Below are positions 22,969 to 34,164 of a stretch of 64,000 nucleotides of DNA, piece after piece (positions within the stretch are counted from its first letter, which is position 1; every line of letters begins with the position of its first letter). The notes beneath the pieces were generated by a model that ran no database searches, had not been told where the DNA came from, and was given only the letters and a program-made list of their open reading frames with translations. Origin of the DNA: Novakomyces olei (lineage: Eukaryota; Ascomycota; Novakomycetes; Novakomycetales; Novakomycetaceae); NCBI GenBank assembly GCA_016906335.1, contig JADEYG010000009.1:983001-1047000 (forward strand), read 5' to 3'. The translations under genes were made by a program, and so were the position numbers.

Positions 22969-24962
22969 TCAACGATTGTCGCCAAAGTGGGGCGTGTTGA
23001 GGAAAATGGCGAGTGTCAGTCCCGAGAGCAGACCGGCGCAGGGCAGTGTAAGAATCCAGCCAAAGACGATCCACGCTAATTGGCGCCAGTTGACAGACCG
23101 CAAATCAAAGTTCATTACAGCGACTCCGATGATGGCACCGGTAATGCACTGAGTCGTGGACACAGGCAGCGAGAGTCGAGAGGCCATAAGAACAGTGATA
23201 GCGGCCCCCAACTCCATCGCGAACCCTCTTGCGGGAGTCATTATAGTGATTTTATTGCCCAGGCCTCGCATCATGTGGTAGCCGTACGTGAGGAACCCGA
23301 TCCCGAGCATAAGACCGGCCACTACGAGAATCCATACTGGAGTGTCCGCACTGTCATACACCCTCATCGTCGTCCAAATCATATACTCTGCTGAAAAGGG
23401 CCCAACGGCATTAGACACATCGTTCGATCCATGAGCAATAGACATTAGCATTGCAGAAGCGACTTGAGCAAAAGTGAACATGTGCTCGATTTTGTTATCA
23501 TAGATAGGCGCCCGTGCATGAATCTCTGACATTGTGCTCGACTGATGAGCAATGACGTCACGCGTCATTCCATAAGAGCAGATATACTTTGCCGTTGCAA
23601 AGAGCCTGCGAGGATGAGCCCAGGGCAGATTATCGACTTTAGCGAGTCCGGACAGCGGCCGTTGCTGGCCAGATCCGGTTTGCTGGTTGCCTTCGCTATA
23701 CTTTTCACTGCTGCCCCTTTGAATGTTTGTGATACTGTCTGTGTTTTTAGCATTTTGGGTATTATTTTTGTCATTGTTTGTATCGTTATTGGTATTATCA
23801 TCTTGCTTTTCCTCTGCGTTTGCACGAGGTGTCTTTTCCACATCCAGCGGATCCGGCTGCTGGCTCTGCGGAGCAGATTTGTCGTAATAATTATCGACAA
23901 TCTTTGTCCCTTTGCTGGGGTACGGGATCCATGGATCCTGTTTCCACAGTGTTGGCCCGAGAAAGATATGGAACGGACGTAGTCGCGTATCCTCAACCAC
24001 CAGCCGGCGGTAGAAATAGGGCTGGAAAAACGCGTAAGCAATAACAAGACTGCCGCCGAGAACGCCGAGTACAATTGCAGCGGCCCTGCCTTGCAATTCC
24101 TCCAACGAGGGAACTCCGTGTGAGGCCTCAACCGTGATAAAAAGTGCTAAAATCGCCGCAGTGAAGGCGAGATAAAACGGTATTATACGCATTGCCCACT
24201 TGAAGGGATCTTTTCTGTTCAAAATTCCGAATTTAATTGTCCCGAAAATAATGGCACCGAACCCGGCAGAAATACAGGGCGCAACTCCCCAGGAAGCGGC
24301 AATTTGCGACACGCTTCCGCTCGACCAGCCCCAAGTAACGCTACGGTTAGCTGCGATTCCGCATCCCACCAAAGCCCCCACCAGGGACTGCGTAGTTGAG
24401 ACGGGGAGCTGCAATTTAGTGGCCAGAGCCAGCCAAACACCGGAAGCAAACTCGGCCACAACCATGACCATCATTAGCACGGCCGGACTATCGCGAAACT
24501 CATCGATGTCAAGGATTCCTGATCTAATTGTGGCAGTGACTCTGGAACCGAGAGCAACTGCCCCGACAAACTCTGTTATTGTCGCAAGGAAACCTGCTTG
24601 AGGTAGCGTGAGCGTTTTAGCTGCTACCGATGTCGCATAACTAGGCAGTTAGAAGCATGCCCTTTGATTTGATTGAATAAGCGAAAAAATTCAAAAATAT
24701 GAAAAGAGAAATGAAGAAAAATGAAGAATTAAAGAATTAAAAAAAAAGGAGAAATAAAAAGAAAAAGAAATAAAGAAATGGAAACCTCATCGGCCATCAA
24801 TGGCTAGTGTAACCAGTAATAAAGAAGAATAAAGCAATAAATCTTCTTTTCAAAAAGTACTCACGAGTTTGCGATATCGTTCGCGCCAATTCCCCAGGCA
24901 GACAGGAGGAAAAAGACGACTCCGAGGCTGAAAAGCCAGTCATAGCGATGGTAATAAGGCAT
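22969..24962 (-). CDS. PHO89: Na+/phosphate symporter, PiT family (Pho89-like)
   Basis: Exons 24962-24865 and 24640-22969 give 589 residues (yeast Pho89: 574); the intron is 224 nt. The two PiT signature repeats are intact: GANDIANSYATSVAAKTLTL, with the intron cutting inside the Ser codon, and GSNDVSNAVGPFSAEY. Each is followed by the LPVSTTQ motif (LQLPVSTTQSLVGALVGCGI and LSLPVSTTQCITGAIIGVAV). About 12 membrane spans flank a hydrophilic, Asn/Asp-rich cytoplasmic loop (about residues 275-350). Pho89 imports inorganic phosphate with sodium at the plasma membrane, is most active at alkaline pH and is induced by phosphate starvation through Pho4. Two CACGTG boxes upstream agree with that control. 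Confidence 0.92.
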
Positions 24963-25101
24963 CGCCGCCACGGATTAGAATTGGTTTTTATGGTATATAT
25001 ATATAAATATAATTGAATATATTTTCTTGGATATATATCACGTTTAGATTGAGATAAGGCGTGCTCATTTATATACAATTATCGATCAATCATCCATGTT
25101 G

Positions 25102-25107
25102 CACGTG
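25102..25107. promoter_or_regulatory. CACGTG box, candidate Pho4 site
   Basis: The sequence GCACGTGC lies about 140 bp upstream of the PHO89 start codon. Pho4 binds CACGTG, and a CACGTG core is typical of phosphate-regulated promoters. Cbf1 and other bHLH factors also bind it. Confidence 0.6.
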
Positions 25108-25278
25108 CACTGCCAAGCTTTATGTCAAAAGCATTGCGCGCGTATGATTGGCTGCAGCTCTTTAGCGAAAAAAGAAGGGTCTTAAGGCTTTCTTCGCTTA
25201 ATACTATAGTATGAGCGGTTCGGGAAATAGCGTGTGCATATAATAAACCTTTTCGCCTATAAATTGAGGCCTAACGTG

Positions 25279-25284
25279 CACGTG
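25279..25284. promoter_or_regulatory. Second CACGTG box, candidate Pho4 site
   Basis: A second GCACGTGC, identical over eight bases to the first, lies about 317 bp upstream of PHO89. Paired CACGTG sites are typical of Pho4 targets such as yeast PHO84 and PHO5. Confidence 0.6.
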
Positions 25285-25305
25285 CGAGTCGCAGTATTGG
25301 AATAG

Positions 25306-25408
25306 GTTATTGTGGGGCAAAACCTGCAGTTTTTACGCGTTAATTTGACAAGCAAAGTGGCTAAGCAGTCTTATGCGCTAGCGAGAAGGGTCGTCCAGAG
25401 ATTTCACG
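25306..25408 (+). other. Possible orphan exon, unrecognised
   Basis: An open segment, following ATAG and ending at CACG/GTGAGA, encodes VGQNLQFLRVNLTSKVAKQS and continues ARRVVQRFH. The composition resembles real protein and both ends resemble splice sites. I could not connect it to a convincing start exon or terminal exon, so it may be chance. Confidence 0.2.
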
Positions 25409-26635
25409 GTGAGATTGTACGTTGTACATTGTAGCTTTTGTATCTTGTTTGAAAGAACGTATCGATAAAATTATAGGCATTAGAATTAGAGGCAATATAG
25501 TTAGAGGCAATAGAATTAGAGACAATAGAATAGTTGATCGAATACATCATGAAACGCAGCTCCGTGTCATTAGGTGATATATCGCTACTTGTTTACGTAC
25601 TGGTTTTCGTTTTTCACTGGCCGCTTCGTGTATCACCTGCGGCTCATGTGACCTTTACTGGTAAAATAAAGAATATCAAGAGACAGGTGTACTATCGCCC
25701 AATGGCTGTATATGGAACAGTCATTTTGAATCTGGCCACAACGAAGAGCCCTCGTGCCACTATTGCTACTTAATTTACTATACGGCTAGAATCAATTTAC
25801 GTCACTCAAACTTTTTTTTTTCTTAATCTTTGACTTGCTCGCGTTCTGATTCTAAGTTTACTGAAGTTTTATTCTATAGTAAATGTAGTCTTAAACAGTG
25901 GGCAGATTAGTTTTACTTATGTCTGTCTCCTGCACTACCGGTTCCAATATAGTCAAGAGATTTCCTTAGTCAAATCCATTTTTTTATCGGACAGATAGGA
26001 GCCAAGTTAAATTTACAAGCCAATTCGTTCCAGGAGGTTTTTCTTTTGTGCGTGCTTCTACCGTCTGTTTTAATGCAGATCAGCATTTAGGAGGTGCCTT
26101 CAATACTGTACAGTTTAATCAAAATTCCAATTAGCCTGCCTTGATCATGATCCTGGTTTGTAATATCGGGTTTCGTCGAGCAGAGAGTTCCCGCGATAGC
26201 TTATACGGACTAACTTCCTGCGAGCACAGTGGGAAATAAATAGGGCAGTACAGATACACACGAAATCAACTTGATTTACCATATAATTGATAAATGGAGA
26301 ATTGTCTGTAAAATTATAGCGTCCGTTCAAAGATTTGGCTCCCAACTACCAACTACGTTGCGCAACGGTACACAAAATACGATCGGAAAGACGTAATGCT
26401 ACAGAATACAATCAGGCGCTAAAAATCACCAACACTCTGAACAATACAATAATGTTTGTCGAATTGTTAAGCTACAATTAAATACGCCTCCCAGTGTACC
26501 AACCGATCATTACTATCAAATGCATATTGCGTCGCAGCTATATCGCTCCCCCCTCGCCAATCCGTACCAATTCCCGTTTCAGCCTGCTCCGTTAAATAGC
26601 CAAGCCTGAATATATCAAATCTGACTACGTACTGC

Positions 26636-27498
26636 TCACGATGGAATTGCCTGGTACTCCGGCGGAGACATGATACCAATCACAGTGACAAGCACACAGC
26701 ACAAAAAGTTGATGGCAAAAGCCACAGTCAGACATATCCAGCCATAATCTCACCATTAGCACGATACGTAAAAAAAAAAACGGTACCTAGTCGCCACCCG
26801 ATGGCAAAGCGAGAACTATTGTTGAACAGATACGCGATTAAAGACATCGCCGTCATTTGGCATATAGCTGATTGTCAGCCTGGAGAAGAACAAGTGCAAT
26901 TATAATAGAAGATCAAGAGGATTATGCCACAAAACAGTTGACTTAGACGATCCAGGCTCTAGCCAAAATTAAATAAAACAGGAAAAAGAAATCCATTGTC
27001 GAGTTGAGATTCTTACTGCAAGCTGCCAGCATGGAAGAAACGGGTTTCCAGCCCTTTTCGCGTTTGGCACGGCCTCCGGCAAAAATGGTTATATAAGCCA
27101 CAAACAGTACAATTTCCAGCACGGCCGAAATGTACACGAGGAATCCTTTGTCGTTAATAAACTGGCCGTCGTATATAAAGCAGACCGCAGAACCTTACCT
27201 GCAGATTTCCACACATCGCAAAATCCCTGTTCCCCCGCACAGTCCTGGTCATCTGGAAACGGGCGGCAGTCACCAAAAATGCTATCAAAAAGCAACAGTC
27301 GAGGTTAGACTCAAAAAAATATGATACAGCGGAAACGTACGAAGAACATCGTTGATCAAGACCTAGCGTGATAGTCGGAGAAATGGGCGGTGGACCAGAG
27401 AAGCGCAGCCAGCTTGGAGTAGCTAGTGTAATAAAATGCAGTACTGCCGTTATTATAACGACCACAAAGGACGTCGAGTAAAGAGCAAGGCCCGCCAT
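26636..27498 (-). CDS. Claudin-like four-span membrane protein (Sur7/PalI type)
   Basis: Five exons: 27498-27341, 27281-27199, 27145-27017, 26867-26787 and 26748-26636, 187 residues. Introns are 59, 53, 149 and 38 nt and all phases agree. Topology is claudin-like. There is an N-terminal span (LYSTSFVVVIITAVLHFITL), then an outer loop with TPSWLRF and Cys-rich RCSSIFGDCRPFPDDQDCAG...FCDVW. Three further spans follow (FLVYISAVLEIVLFVAYITIF, TAMSLIAYLF, ICLTVAFAINFLCCVLVTVIG). The loop pattern CRPFP-D-DC...FC.W is typical of uncharacterised fungal claudin-like proteins. Relatives Sur7 and PalI/Rim9 act in eisosomes or in pH sensing; which role this one has cannot be told from sequence. Confidence 0.82.
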
Positions 27499-28386
27499 GA
27501 TACGTCGTCAGTGGGGATATTTATTGCGAGACAATTTAAAAGTGCTCTGTCTGTATCGCGTCACGTGAACAGCCCGCACCCCAATGACGTAAATCAAGTA
27601 ATAACCCTAACTAACCCTATACCTCCCATGACCGTAATGACGCAGGATTAAATGTTTGAGAGCCTGCGAGCCCGTCATCCATCTCATTATGTAATAAAGT
27701 TATTCCCCTAAGTATACGCATAACTAAATTAGGACAGTACTCGTACGCATCCAATTTCTACTTTGACAATTTCTACTTTGCTGCTCGATGTATCGCATAT
27801 CATACACCAACTCGGTACTCATCCCGCGCTATGCTTGTTTTATCCCACCACTTTGACAAGTATGTAATAATAGATGGAGCAAGAGCAAGGCCAAGATTGT
27901 TGTATTATAGACTGATTGCAATATAGACTAATTGCATCATAGCCTAACGCTTAAACTGCGGTCAGATTACGGAGAGCAGCAATATGCTAACAGTTCCCAG
28001 TTACAAGCAGACGCGGGAAACTCGCTAAACTTCCGCGCACTCGGTTCCAGGCGCGCCATATTAGCCAGGCGCTTGGGTTTCCTACTCGAGTAACGCGCCC
28101 TCAATCTGGGGAATATAATGTCTGCGGCCTTTGCTCTCTGGGCATCTGCCCTGCACTCCACCCTCCAAAGACTGGGTGTACATGCCACGATAAATTTGTA
28201 TCGTGTTTTTGACACGTTCCGCGGCAATTGTTACTTGCCGGTCGCGTTACAGGGACCGCGTCCGTCCTTTTACGCTAGTCGCGTGGACCCGTTGGCAGAG
28301 ATAGATTGGAAGGCGCAAACAATTTCCACATTTAAACATCCAATAAAAGCAGAGCTGGTCAATTGAATTGTATCAAAATAGACAAA
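27499..28386. promoter_or_regulatory. Divergent claudin-like/DUF1479 intergenic region
   Basis: The 0.9 kb between divergent genes contains CACGTG near 27562, TGACGTAA near 27583 (CRE/ATF-type), telomere-like AACCCTAACTAACCCTA at about 27602-27618, and a small ORF at 28118-28366. These are motif matches only. Confidence 0.45.
28118..28366 (+). CDS. Small hypothetical ORF (82 aa) upstream of DUF1479 gene
   Basis: An ATG-initiated frame of 82 codons ends 20 bp before the DUF1479 start codon. It begins MSAAFALWASALHSTLQRLG and shows no known domain. It could be an upstream ORF in the leader of the next gene, a small gene, or chance. The low spacing and common strand favour the first if it is transcribed at all. 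Confidence 0.25.
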   Translation: MSAAFALWASALHSTLQRLGVHATINLYRVFDTFRGNCYLPVALQGPRPSFYASRVDPLAEIDWKAQTISTFKHPIKAELVN

Positions 28387-29823
28387 ATGGTCTCTTGTCA
28401 TCTCGCCCGCGCGTCAGTGCGACTGAGTGGGTGTGGGAAAAGAGCCGTTCATTCAGCGTCAGACAGTGTCAAAAAATCGGGCGATATTTCCTCTGTCTTT
28501 GCATCACTGTCAGGCGCAGACGCTGAACCCTTACCTGCCCGATTTGCACATTTAAAACAGCAACTGGCAGCCGGCCACCATGAGGCCCTGGCCGATAGCT
28601 GGAGACGGCTTTTACCCGCTGTAGCAGCGGCAGTGCAAGAGCTGCGAGAGCTGCGAGAGCATGCAGTTCCCGAGATTGACTATGGGGACCTGTCTCGGCC
28701 GTCCACTGAGCTGCGGAAGCAGGTGGCCCGGAGAGGATGTGTAGTCGTGCGCAACGTGGTCCCTGACGAAGAGGCACTCGGCTGGAAGACTGATCTGCTA
28801 AAGTACATTGCCGAAAACCCTAATACTAAGGGTTTTCCTGCAGCAGATCCCGCCGTGTTTGAGCTGTACTGGTCACCGAGCCAGGCACGTGCACGTGCCC
28901 ACCCAAATATGCGGAAAACCCTCAACTTTGTCAATTCGTTTTGGCACGCGAGCGCTACCGCCCCAGTGTCCTTTCGGCACTCGTGTACGTATGCGGACCG
29001 TGTGCGTATGCGAAAGCCTGGCGAAGCGCAATTCGCTCTCGGCCCTCACATTGACGGGGGCTCGCTCGAGCGCTGGGAGGATAAGGAGTACCGTAAAACC
29101 TATACGGATATCTTGCAAGGCAGCTGGGAGCAATGCGACCTGTACAACGCTGATCACCGCATCTTTGCCCAGTCTGATATGTACAATGGAGCCGGCGGCT
29201 GCTCTGTCTTTAGAGCCTTCCAAGGCTGGGCCAGCATGTCGGACGTTGGGCCCGGCGAGGGCTCTTTGCTGCTTGCCCCCTGCTTGCAAGAGTTTACTGC
29301 CTACATGATGCTCCGGCCTTTTTTCGACGACAAGGATCGCCTTGACTTGCAGTCCCCGGCTTTCCCTGGCGCACCAATGGGGAAGCAGCAAGAGCTGTTC
29401 CCTCAACTACACCCCCACTTACAATTGGACTCGGCAATGGTTCCCATTCCGAGAATGCTGCCGGGCGATGCTGTTTTTTGGCACGGAGACCTGTGCCACG
29501 CAGTCGATCCTGTTCACAGGGGCACTCGTGACTCTAGTGTAATTTATATACCAGCCGTGCCGGCTTGTGCTACATCGGCGCACTACCTGGAACGGCAGCG
29601 AGACGCTTTCCTCCGCCACTGCCCGGCTCCAGATTTTCCGGGGTACCCAAACGATATCGGCGAATCGCAACACGTGGGCCGTGTGGACCCCAAGTTTATC
29701 CACAGCGTTGGCGGAGACGGCGCTCTGGCCGCTATGGGCTTAGGGCCTTGGAAGATTACGGATGATTTATTACCGGGCGAGAAGAAGGCATTACTCGATA
29801 GCAACGCTATACTAGGCTTTTAG
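28387..29823 (+). CDS. DUF1479 family protein (2OG-Fe(II) oxygenase-like)
   Basis: Single exon, 478 residues. The ATG at 28387 is the first in frame. The DUF1479 domain occupies most of the protein, related to bacterial YbiU. Conserved blocks are RRGCVVVRNVVPDEEAL, FELYWSPSQARARAHPNMRK, GPHIDGGSLERWED and MLPGDAVFWHGDLCHAVDPVH. The His-x-Asp in GPHIDGG (about residues 221-223) and the distal His in HGDLCHAVD (about 371) suit a metal site of a cupin/2-oxoglutarate oxygenase fold, which is how the family is usually modelled. The substrate is unknown. A basic N-terminus (CHLARASVRLSGCGKRAVHS) could be a mitochondrial presequence. Confidence 0.85.
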   Translation: MVSCHLARASVRLSGCGKRAVHSASDSVKKSGDISSVFASLSGADAEPLPARFAHLKQQLAAGHHEALADSWRRLLPAVAAAVQELRELREHAVPEIDYGDLSRPSTELRKQVARRGCVVVRNVVPDEEALGWKTDLLKYIAENPNTKGFPAADPAVFELYWSPSQARARAHPNMRKTLNFVNSFWHASATAPVSFRHSCTYADRVRMRKPGEAQFALGPHIDGGSLERWEDKEYRKTYTDILQGSWEQCDLYNADHRIFAQSDMYNGAGGCSVFRAFQGWASMSDVGPGEGSLLLAPCLQEFTAYMMLRPFFDDKDRLDLQSPAFPGAPMGKQQELFPQLHPHLQLDSAMVPIPRMLPGDAVFWHGDLCHAVDPVHRGTRDSSVIYIPAVPACATSAHYLERQRDAFLRHCPAPDFPGYPNDIGESQHVGRVDPKFIHSVGGDGALAAMGLGPWKITDDLLPGEKKALLDSNAILGF

Positions 29824-30552
29824 ATTCAGTCTTGTAGTCTAGTACACTAATAGCATTAATAGTATTGATAGTATTCAGCACTAATAGACGAGGGCAAATT
29901 CGTAATTGCAGTGCCATGGGACAGACGCTCGTCTACTCAAAAGGCTTGCTAGGGTTTGTGTTTGTGTGCTTAGGGTTTGTTTTGTAGACTCGATAGTGTA
30001 AATCTGGTACATTTATTACCCATTCATTGGGGACTGGAGTATTTGTAACCTATCGAAAATATTGTCAGGGTTTTCTGAATGATAGGGTTCCAACAGTTTG
30101 TTGCGAAGGTGGTACTTCTCATGCGTTCACCTTGATTCGTGTGAATATTAATAATCCCAACCGAGCGATTAACGTAAACATACTTGCGATTAAGGGTATT
30201 TGGAGTAAAGATAATAAATGTTTTGTTCAAATGATTATGTAAACAATTATTATACAAAGGATTACTTACTTTGTGGATGGTACAGATACTGTACTGTCGC
30301 TCGTATATTATTGTTTACATGTGCGCTCCATACTAATTCTCTATCATTGCGAGTCTGTTTTACTATATATCGTCTGTTTTACTACTATATAGCCGGTGCT
30401 ATTGTTACTGTTGTTTATATAAACAATATTATGATGTACAAAAAAAATAAAAACAAACACGTTGCGACAACATCGACCTACCGGGAAAGGATCAAAGAGG
30501 ACAGCGAAACCGTATCGTCGCCACAGACAAAGTACTGTTTGTGGCTTTGTAA
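29824..30552. promoter_or_regulatory. DUF1479 3' end and SRC1/HEH1 promoter
   Basis: A 0.73 kb gap between plus-strand genes. Two TAGGGTTTG telobox-like motifs lie near 29950 and 29971. The right half is AT-rich. No gene is recognised. Confidence 0.45.
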
Positions 30553-33500
30553 ATGGACGACGATCGATACCTTGAGCCTGGCTTCGATGTTTCGTCGCTC
30601 ACTATGCCTCGTTTACGAGGCATATTGACCGAGTATAACGTCGATTTCCCATCCAACGCGCGTAAAGGAGATCTAGTCGATCTCGTAGTGACCTCTGTCG
30701 TGTCCCGCGCAGACGAAATAATGGCCACGCGTGCAAACGTGGAGCCAAACTCTGACGGGGTCGAGAACGTTGGAAACGCTAAAAGCAAGAGACAGACAAG
30801 AACAGTGATAGAGCCTCCGCCTCTGTCTGCCGCAGTCCAAGATCAAGAAGCACGAACGAGTCCGCGTAAACGAGGCCGTAAGAAGAATACGCCTGACGTG
30901 GACGAGACGCCCTCTAAAAGATCGTCCGTTGAAGCTCCTGCGACTGTCGGTCGAGGCCGACCGCGTTCGGTTAAGAGCAGTACGCCTGCTCCAGCGCCAT
31001 TAGCAAAACGCGTCTTTTCTTCGGAGGAAAGCACCAGCGAGCTGGAGTCTGTGGATAATCTGCCACCGAAATCCAAGTCTCCGATTAAACGGAAACAGCC
31101 GACAGTTAGTCTGCAATCTGCCGCTGCAGAAACCGAGTCTCGAGTACAGGAAGAACAGAGCCAAATTAGAGCACAGCCATCAGCTCCGCAAGAGACGCTG
31201 AAGAAGGTTAAAAAGGAGGATCGATCAAGTGCTACACCGTCGCATCGATCAAGCACTTCGCCGTCGCAGGATTCGTTTACTTTTAAAAACATATTTCAGT
31301 CTCATTTAAAAACTGGTTCTGACTCAGGAGCAAGGCGAGCATCCAGCAACGACAGCAGAACAAGCGAAGGCAAACCTTACATCCAGTACAAGAACGAAAG
31401 CGCCGAAGAACGATCGCCCTTTCGGTACTTTAAATCGTCACCTTCAGACAAACCCTTCTCCACGGTTCCGGACAGAGACGGGGTCAGAACGCCTTCGTCT
31501 CCTGACTCGGCAAAATCAAAACGATCAAAATTTATGGCTGATATTGCTGCGTTGTCTACAAGCTCTACTTTCCAAGATTTGTTGAGTGGATCAAAGTCTC
31601 CCCCTGCTTCTTCCTCGTCATCAGGCAAGAAGGAGACTGCCAAGAGTAATCGGACGGAACCCGAGTCGGGCAGCAGTCCCAGGGGCGTGAAGAGCGATAG
31701 TCAGGGGGCCTATTCAAAGATAGATTTCCGAAAATCTAAGAAAAATGCCTCTAATATCTCCTCTCCCTCTCCAGCTTCTTCTTCCTCATCAACCAAGACC
31801 GGGAAACCCCGGGACCGTTCAGCACCACTCGCAGATCGGTCTAAACGGTCAGCCACCCGATCTTCTTCTTCTTCTTCTTCCTCCGCAAATGCTGAAAACT
31901 CGGAAGATGACGGAGACTCTATGGAACTCGTTTCCGAACAGGGGCAAATACGCACCCGCTGGGCATCAACACGTATACCCTCATTCCGGGGCTTATTGAC
32001 ATCTTTAATAGCTGCAAGCGCTATTATCACTCCCGCCGGTATTGGGCTTTACAACAAGGAGAAAATTGCCGCTGGCTATTGCGGGCTACCAGACTCTACA
32101 GACCGGCCTCTACAGTTTTTAGGTGACGATTACAAGGCAGAGTGTGTTCCGTGTCCCCCTCATGCTTTATGTCTCCCTAAACTGCACCTTGTTTGTGATG
32201 AGGGTTATGTTTATAAGGACACGAGCTTGCTCGGAGAACTTGGGCTCCCGGGCCTAATCGCAGGCCAGGGCGAATGTGTCCCGGACACAGAAAGGGCGTC
32301 AAAGATTAGTATTGTGGCCAGTGAGGCTGCTAAAGTTTTAAGGGACAAGGCAACGGCTGTTTTTTGTGGAGTCAAGGATGCAAAACTACCTGATTTTGAA
32401 AGCGCCAGGACTTCAGTGTCTTCTTTAAAGAACAAATTATACGAGTATAAGTCGGTAAGTGGTTAAATTGACGTTTTTGCGTTAAGATTTATATTTTATT
32501 TATTTAGCAATTACTTCAGTTATTGAACAATTGTTTTATTTAAAGGCTTTTAATGTCAATTTTTTAAACTTGCGTATAGCTTTTTAGTTTTTCACTCTCC
32601 TATCGTCCCATGTGACTCGGGGTGATAGAGCTGAAAGCCTCAAGAGCAGTTATGGGTTGTAGTTGATATGGGAATAATCAAACAGAGAGGACATTAGATA
32701 CTAGCTCAACTTTTGACTAGCGCTTGAAAGTACGGTCTGATTTTGGGCTCATTATAGACATTTTGTCAGGGCAAAGTTTGATTTTAAGAACTTCAATTCT
32801 TGTTCACGCCAGTCTCTACTTTTATTTTATTTTTCCTTTAAAATTTTAATATATGTTAAGACTCGACATTGATGGTACATTCACTACCAATTTCGATTTG
32901 TCTGATCAGGATTTGGCTGGCGTGCTTTTGTCATAGCTTTTCTTAATTTTGGTTGGCTCTTTTTGTTCGTCCGTTGGCTGTTTCTCTTTTCTTCGAGTTC
33001 GATCTTTTGCGTTTGTCTCTACATTTAAGCCCCCTTCCTTTTCTTCTTCTTTTTCCTTTTTCATTTTTTATTTCGAGTCTGTTCGTAGCTTTCTGTTCTT
33101 GTTTGAGCTGTCTTCTCTTGCTCTTTATGAATTCTTCTTAATTCTTACATTCTTTCTTAGCCAACCTTATCGGACGAGCAATTTGAGGACCTTTGGAACA
33201 ATGCTTTGCGTGAATTGGTCAGCAAACCGGAAATATCGGTAGAGCCGTCCTCAGCTGATTCAATATCTGAGCTGCAGGAAAATCCGTAAGTCTTTACCCT
33301 CAACCTATAATTATGCTGCAATTATATCATTAATCGACTTACAAGCACCCGCTAATACAGCAAAGTACAAAGTATTACCTATCCAGCAACGACCTCTCCC
33401 AGCTTCCCTTTGGCTGCCAGCTCCGACAGGGATTCCGACGAAATCTGGCGCGATATCGTCTTCAGCTTGGTGGTAAGCAGATACAATTAATCACTTACAT

Positions 33501-33989
33501 AATTGATTGATTATTAATTGTCTACAAACTATTAATTGCTTATAATTCTGACAATCAGGGACACTACTAGGCATACTGACGGCCATTTACTTTCGCCATT
33601 CCTTTGCTAAGAAACGAGAATTGCAACACGCTGTCAATAATCTTTCGCAGAGAGTGCTGGACAGGCTGGCTCAGCAGGCTTCCATTGCCAGGCAAAAAGA
33701 CGACACCTCCAAGTTTCCGGCTTATTTGTCTTCCACGCGTTTGCGTGATTATTATTTGAGACAAATGCCTTTGGCTCGAAGAAATAATATATGGAAGCGC
33801 GTGAGTCAACGCGTTGAGGCAGAGACAGATGTCAGAGTTCGTCAGCTTGAATTGCAGGGAGAAATTCATCGTGTATGGGAATGGACAGGCGAAGTTGATC
33901 CTTCATTCGTAACGCAGTTATCGCCATCTTCAGCAAACTTGGGATTAGAGACTGGCTCCTCTTCCAGTTCGGGATGGCAGGTTGCGTAG
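30553..33989 (+). CDS. SRC1: Inner nuclear membrane HeH/LEM-family protein (Src1/Heh1)
   Basis: Exons 30553-32454, 33161-33285, 33366-33472 and 33559-33989 give 854 residues; introns are 706, 80 and 86 nt. An N-terminal HeH/LEM-like helix-extension-helix lies at residues 1-45 (YLEPGFDVSSLTMPRLRGIL). About 430 residues of Ser/Lys/Arg-rich disordered linker follow, the kind that serves as nuclear import linker in yeast Heh1/Heh2. The first membrane span is near residues 480-500 (LLTSLIAASAIITPAGIGLY), then a Cys-rich lumenal domain (CVPCPPHALC). A second span (TLLGILTAIYF) precedes a Man1-Src1 C-terminal winged-helix region ending EIHRVWEWTGEVDP. Family members anchor chromatin, rDNA and telomeres at the nuclear envelope. 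The third-exon acceptor (CAGCAAAG/T) was chosen by phase and by fit to TKYYLSSNDLSQLPFGCQLR. Confidence 0.88.
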
Positions 33990-34164
33990 ATTTATGTAGC
34001 TTTATTTGAATAAATTATTGAGTATATGAATATACTACACCCCACAATTAAACAATTTGAATAATTACAAAAATCAAACAAATATTATTACAAAATACTA
34101 TAACCAACCTTTTCATAATTCGAGGTGTGCAGTGAGTTTGCAGTCTCAATTCGAGCCGCGTTCT

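Larger units (their letters stand above)
24963..26635. promoter_or_regulatory. PHO89 promoter and long gap before claudin-like gene
   Basis: This 1.67 kb gap starts at the PHO89 start codon. It carries two CACGTG boxes (25102-25107 and 25279-25284), an open segment at 25306-25408 that looks partly coding, a degenerate AGAATTAGAGGCAAT repeat at about 25478-25530, and a low-support frame at 25549-25773 starting with ATG. No family is recognisable in the last, which has one hydrophobic stretch. Confidence 0.4.

Noticed and set aside
32600-32640. C/D-box snoRNA in the long SRC1 intron
   Set aside because: No proper C box (RTGATGA) paired with a terminal D box (CTGA) and end stem was found.
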